Shown here: one piece after another, positions 53,555 through 56,919 of the stretch
Numbering within the stretch: position 1 is the first letter of the stretch
Layout: each line of letters starts with the position of its first letter
DNA from: Acidobacteriota bacterium
GTDB lineage: Bacteria; Acidobacteriota; Terriglobia; Terriglobales; Acidobacteriaceae
DNA: 56,919 nt
Assembly (NCBI GenBank): GCA_003225055.1
Contig: QIAU01000147.1
Span: 1-56,919, forward strand
Direction of reading: 5' to 3'
Program-made: the position numbers and the translations under genes
Notes under the pieces: generated by a model
Database searches by the model: none
What the model saw: only the letters and a program-made list of their open reading frames with translations
Told to the model about the DNA's origin: nothing

Positions 53555-54439
53555 TCAATTTCGAAATCTTCCTGGTTCGCTTTCCGATGTCCTGCGCCAG
53601 GTCGCGATATTGATATGACTTGACCTTGGCTCACGCAAGCTGCCCTTCTCCCGCGTGGTGCGAACCAGCCCGACGCTCTTCAATAACAACAGGACGAGCT
53701 GGCTTTGGCGTTGTACGCCAGTTTTGGCAAACAAGTTTCCGAGATGCATGCGACCGGTTGAAACCCGGATGCCGAGTTCGTCGCAGCACTCGTTGAGGCT
53801 CTTGCCCTCTATCAAAAGGCTGGCCAGACGTGCTTCCGTGGGAGTGAACTCATAAAGTTGGCGGAGTTCCGCCTCGCCGGCTTCTACCGAAGAATCAGGA
53901 TCGAGGATCACGACCAGTGCGGCCGCTGCCGCTGGATCAGCGTTCACCACGTTCCTATCGATAGGTCGCAATCGCACCATGAGCGGTCTTTTGCCCGAAG
54001 GCCGCTGAACAATCAAAGCGGAATCTTTGTTTCGCGCAGTCCCAAGCACCATCGGTCCTGCCGTCCGTTCCCGCAGCGCGGCGCAGCTTGGATTCGAAGA
54101 TCCTCGTGCGATCGAGAGTTCGCCACGGCTGGTCAACTCCAGCCCATCGCGAGCGGCGATGATCTCGTCCGCCGCGCGATTGGCGACCAACACTTGCCCG
54201 GCAAGATTGGTCACTGCTACGCCCACGTTGAGTAAATCGAGCGCTTCCAATCCTGCCCTTAGCAAGCCGGACGAACTTGCCACAAGCTCAGTAATTTCTT
54301 CCCGGTACTTGCCTTCCAGCCGGGCCAATGCTTCGGCGCATTTGCCCGCATCCGCGCAGCCTCCCTCCGACTCCCACGCTCCACAATGAGGACACTGGAA
54401 GTCTCGCTGCGGCTCTTTGATAGGGGATCCAGTTGACAT
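53555..54439 (-). CDS. LuxR-type regulator with PAS-like and cysteine-rich N-terminal regions
   Basis: This 294-residue protein has an N-terminal cysteine cluster (CPHCGAWESEGGCADAGKC). A PAS-like middle (LDLLNVGVAVTNLAGQVLVANRAADEII, about residues 80-110) follows, then a C-terminal LuxR-type helix-turn-helix (FTPTEARLASLLIEGKSLNECCDELG, about 210-260). The CxxC...C...C pattern could bind zinc or sense metal or redox state, though no receiver domain is present. It lies upstream of, and in the same direction as, the cupredoxin operon and is a candidate activator. ATG 54439 is preferred over ATG 54469. Confidence 0.8.
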   Translation of the reverse strand: MSTGSPIKEPQRDFQCPHCGAWESEGGCADAGKCAEALARLEGKYREEITELVASSSGLLRAGLEALDLLNVGVAVTNLAGQVLVANRAADEIIAARDGLELTSRGELSIARGSSNPSCAALRERTAGPMVLGTARNKDSALIVQRPSGKRPLMVRLRPIDRNVVNADPAAAAALVVILDPDSSVEAGEAELRQLYEFTPTEARLASLLIEGKSLNECCDELGIRVSTGRMHLGNLFAKTGVQRQSQLVLLLLKSVGLVRTTREKGSLREPRSSHINIATWRRTSESEPGRFRN

Positions 54440-54469
54440 CGCGAGTTCCCTTTCAATTGCTGCGAGCAC

Positions 54470-54715
54470 TTCTGCCCCGCAGCTGAGGCGGTGGGAACCT
54501 GATTCCGGTGTGCCGAGTACTCTCGGGATCCGTCACATTCGAGAACGTTGAGGATGTTCTCGCTCTATTGCGAAACACTACCTGCTCTTGAATTTTCCCC
54601 GGGGGTGGGAAAAAACAGGCGCATAATATTCTCCCTCAACTTTAAATCCATAGGGCGGTTTCTGTATGAGCCCCGCGGAAACGCTGTATTTTTGGGAGCG
54701 TCGCTTCGGCGTCCA
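54470..54715. other. Region upstream of the LuxR-type gene, no supported gene
   Basis: Open frames here are short and unconvincing. The stretch probably contains the promoter of the regulator on the minus strand and the eroded edge of a decayed gene on the plus strand. Confidence 0.3.
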
Positions 54716-54936
54716 TGCACGCTGCCGGTTTTACCAGCCTTGAAAAACCGGTGCAGGTCGATGCGGATTTTCCCGCCTATCACTGGAGCCTCGATCAGTG
54801 TGAGTACGCAACCGACATCGTGTTCCGTCGGCAGCGCGGATCCGGGCGCGATTTATGAGAATCTGACGCCCACTGCCATTCCGAGGTCAAGCCGGACAAC
54901 ATCGCCACCTTTCTCGGGAAGAAATTGCACGGCAAC
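54716..54936 (+). pseudogene. Fragment of a recurrent mobile-associated protein gene, interrupted by IS630
   Basis: One plus-strand frame reads AYHWSLDQCEYATDIVFRRQ, a second reads IYENLTPTAIP, and the first resumes as VKPDNIATFLGKKLHGNY. These blocks occur in this order in a family of about 450-residue proteins, common in soil bacteria and often multi-copy, as far as I recall. Two compensating indels and an in-frame stop separate them. The fragment ends at the TA target of the IS630 insertion. Confidence 0.5.
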
Positions 54937-54938
54937 TA

Positions 54939-56092
54939 TAACAGATGCGCATAATTAAAGGTACATAGTGATTAAAAAAAGGGAAGCATCGACGGGCGAA
55001 TCAGTTCCGGGTAAGTCTGCATTTCTCCGAAAACTCGGGTCAGAGTACCCACCAGCTCGCCTTGGTTCTCAAAGTATCGGTTATGCGTGCCGTTCTTACG
55101 GGTGTATTGCCAAAGTCGTTCCGTGGGATTCAGCTGGGGAGAATACTTGGGCAACGGCTGGACTTCCAGCCAGTCTCCATTGGCCTCCAGCAAGCTCTGC
55201 ACCAGCGGCTTCTTGTGATAGGAGGCGTAGTCGTGAATGAGAATCGCGCCTTGCCGCCGATAGCGTCGGGCCAAGGTCTGCAAAAAGGCCAAGTAGGTTT
55301 CGGCATTGAATACGCAGTCTTGCTGATAATGAAACCGTACCTTCCACAACTCGATGGCGCCCAGGATCTTGACGCTCTTGCGTTGTCCGGTCACGGGAAT
55401 CTCCGGTGAATGTCCGACGCGGCTCCAGGTGGCGTGCAGGGTGGAATCCTGGCGGAAGCTGGCTTCATCGGTAAAGATTAGTGCCCAGTTTTTCGCTTGG
55501 GATTTTTTTTAGCCGGGGATAGGTGTAGCGATGCCAGCGGTCCTGCTCGGTGGGATTGGCGCGAGTCACGCGATGGGGCCGCTGCACCGAGAAATGCAAC
55601 TGATGGAGCAACTTGCGCACGTGTCCGGGATGATAATGAACCCCAAATTCTTGCGCAATAATCCAAGCGATCAGGGGCGACGTCCAGATTCCGGTGTCTA
55701 AGCCATAAGCCACCGGGCCGCTGTCCAGAATATCGCTCAACTGTTCCTTTTGTTGCAGACTCAAGCCAGCAGGACGGCCGGATCGATAGCCTTCCAGCAA
55801 AGCCTCGACTCCGTGGGCTTCATAGCGAGCCAGCCACTCGGAAACTTTGGATCGCGGGGCTTGGAGAATGTCGGCTAGTTCACTGCTGGTGCGACCCTGC
55901 GCGTTTAAGATTACCGCTCTAAGTCGTTTGGCAACCCGGTAAGCACCATCCCGTTCCGCCTCTTTACTCAATCGGATCAACCGGCGAGAAGTACTCGGAT
56001 GCAAGCGCAGCAATCGAGGGAGCATGGCATTCCTCCGATGGAAGTATGCCACACTACGAGGTTAATGTCCCTTTATTTATGATCACCTGTTA
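54939..56092 (-). mobile_element. IS630-family insertion sequence with terminal repeats and TA duplication
   Basis: The 1,154-bp element is bounded by imperfect inverted repeats of about 30 bp. The left end TAACAGATGCGCATAATTAA matches the reverse complement of the right end, TAACAGGTGATCATAAATAA, and both continue AAGG-ACAT. TA flanks both ends (54937-54938 and 56093-56094), the usual IS630 target duplication. It carries a single transposase gene in minus orientation, and its insertion disrupts the fragment at 54716-54936. Confidence 0.85.
54972..56052 (-). pseudogene. IS630 transposase, split by a frameshift at an A8 run
   Basis: The N-terminal part (56052 to 55465, 195 residues) has helix-turn-helix segments (SSELADILQAPRSKVSEWLARY). 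The C-terminal part (to 54972) is the DDE domain: LIHDYASYH with the second Asp and LPKYSPQLNPTERLW with the last Glu. The first acidic motif, LIFTDEASF, lies between them in the +1 frame. The frames join at eight A (minus strand; 55503-55510). Seven A would give RLKKSQAKNWALIFTDE and one continuous protein. It is either a single-base insertion or a site of transcriptional slippage, known for some elements with long A runs. Both halves look otherwise intact. Confidence 0.8.
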
Positions 56093-56301
56093 TATCAACG
56101 GAAAAAGTCCAGCACCACTTGGGAGTTCCCAGCCCAGCGGTTCGAATATGGCCCGCCGGAGAAGGGACACGGCTGGTTCCCCTGGGCACTGGCAAGGTTC
56201 ATCAAGATGATGGCCGACCCGGTCGCGCACGGCACGACAGGCGCGCCACTCGCCCTGGCAGTCTGTGTCCCTCGCTGCAAAGCTGTTCAAGAAACCCAAG
56301 A
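56093..56301. other. Flank of the IS630 element, no supported gene
   Basis: Downstream of the insertion the frame of the interrupted gene continues as YQRKKSSTTWEFPAQ. That does not resemble the expected continuation of the family, so a deletion or junction probably lies here. Minus-strand frames of about 60-70 residues show no recognisable motif. Confidence 0.3.
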
Positions 56302-56733
56302 TTAAACGAAGGGATCCTTGATCTTTAGACCGGAAAAGCGGGTAAAGTCGCGATCAGCGGTAAGCAGCTCCGTGACTCCGTGTTCGAGACACAGAGCCAC
56401 AATATGCGCATCGTGAATCAAGTTGCCAGTCGCGGCGGATTGCCGTACAACTCGCTCGAGCATAGCCGGATGGGATCCCGTTTCGGCGAGCACGGAAAGA
56501 GAAGGAGAAGCCAGAATACTATTCAGATCCCTTAGCGCAACGTCAATGCTCACCGGAGGATGGTAGACCTTTGGATGTGTAATGATCCTCAAAAATTCGT
56601 AGACGCAGGGCCAGGGAATGGCCCAGGGAGCAGACCCCTGAGCGAATTCGCTCAGCAGCTTGATAGCGTGTGAGTGATGCACGCTATTTGTGATCTCCGC
56701 ATAAACCAGGACATTGGTATCGACGGCCTTCAT
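56302..56733 (-). CDS. vapC: PIN-domain toxin (VapC-like)
   Basis: This 143-residue PIN-domain protein has the N-terminal acidic motif VDTNVLVYAE, the central Glu in WPCVYEFLRI, and the C-terminal acidic cluster NLIHDAHIVALCLEHG, then LLTADRDFTRFSGLKI. Such proteins are metal-dependent ribonucleases, usually toxins. The start overlaps the upstream antitoxin stop codon by four bases, which is the standard VapBC arrangement. Confidence 0.9.
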   Translation of the reverse strand: MKAVDTNVLVYAEITNSVHHSHAIKLLSEFAQGSAPWAIPWPCVYEFLRIITHPKVYHPPVSIDVALRDLNSILASPSLSVLAETGSHPAMLERVVRQSAATGNLIHDAHIVALCLEHGVTELLTADRDFTRFSGLKIKDPFV

Positions 56734-56919
56734 TCCCGTTCCATAGCCTCAAAAAGGCTATTACGGTCCAGAATGTCAATTCCCGGCTGCAATTCTGCTT
56801 TCCATCCCTGGAGCTTCAGGCGGTAGCTCTGACGTGGACGAGTGGCCAGACCGCGCCGAATCAACTCGTTGGCAACCGCCTGCAAGCTGCGTCCTTCGTC
56901 AGCAGCCTTCTTCTTCATT
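56730..56919 (-). CDS. vapB: VapB/FitA-like antitoxin, 5' end outside the window
   Basis: The visible 62 residues (KKKAADEGRSLQAVANELIRRGLA) match the helical half of a ribbon-helix-helix or FitA-type antitoxin. The rest (GWKAELQPGIDILDRNSLFEAMERE) is the toxin-binding tail. The ATG at the window edge is probably internal, because the beta strand that precedes this helix is missing. It is coupled to the PIN toxin. Confidence 0.75.
   Translation of the reverse strand, partial: MKKKAADEGRSLQAVANELIRRGLATRPRQSYRLKLQGWKAELQPGIDILDRNSLFEAMERE

Overview
The window (about 58% G+C by eye) looks like a chromosomal accessory region of a soil-type Acidobacteriota (Terriglobia-like) bacterium. This assignment is inference. 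It rests on the style of the multi-SLBB export protein, the PAP2/Wzi fusion, the DoxX-like and HTTM membrane proteins, the giant cupredoxin/beta-helix protein, and the IS200, IS630 and group II intron remnants. No rRNA, tRNA or CRISPR array was seen.

Layout. (1) 1-1060: the end of an IS200/IS605 element whose transposase is frameshifted. It has cut into a decayed Crp/Fnr regulator gene, which is a paralogue of the intact regulator at 40197-40898. (2) 1064-5070: a PAP2-phosphatase/Wzi-barrel fusion (minus) and a GDP-mannose 3,5-epimerase (plus). A nested palindrome and a decayed group II intron follow (5073-5998). (3) 6422-27213: a long plus-strand exopolysaccharide operon. It encodes the export protein, chain-length protein, priming transferase, flippase, polymerase, a broken methyltransferase, a GT-C-type membrane protein, a double glycosyltransferase, a deacetylase, a methyltransferase, a PslG-like glycosidase, a GT4, a WecB-type transferase and an asparagine-synthase-type amidotransferase. 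Many of these genes overlap by 4 bases. (4) 27173-29735: a minus-strand, translationally coupled trio of formyltransferase, small membrane protein and HTTM (vitamin-K-carboxylase-like) protein.

(5) 30087-38986: the most unusual part. A near-consensus promoter preceded by a tandem 9-bp repeat drives a PqqD-like peptide-binding protein, a 59-residue peptide ending GSWWG, an HprK-like kinase, a degenerate ferritin-like protein, two complete DUF455-type ferritin-like (probable di-iron) proteins, a histidine-rich membrane protein, a DoxX-like protein, a Ser/His-type S24/S26 peptidase and a NTP_transf_5-type nucleotidyltransferase. This reads as a peptide-modification (RiPP-like) system related to HprK/PqqD/nucleotidyltransferase sets, with an added di-iron and membrane redox module. 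I know of no described pathway with this composition.

(6) 40197-54439: the intact Crp/Fnr regulator, then a minus-strand operon of three secreted cupredoxin (multicopper-oxidase-like) proteins. One is about 2,790 residues long and appears to have no copper ligands in its cupredoxin part. The operon also carries a small secreted protein whose start is buried in a 16-bp hairpin. It lies downstream of a LuxR-type regulator with an N-terminal cysteine cluster. (7) 54716-56918: a decayed mobile-associated gene interrupted by an IS630 element with recognisable inverted repeats and a frameshifted transposase, then a VapBC-type toxin-antitoxin pair at the edge.
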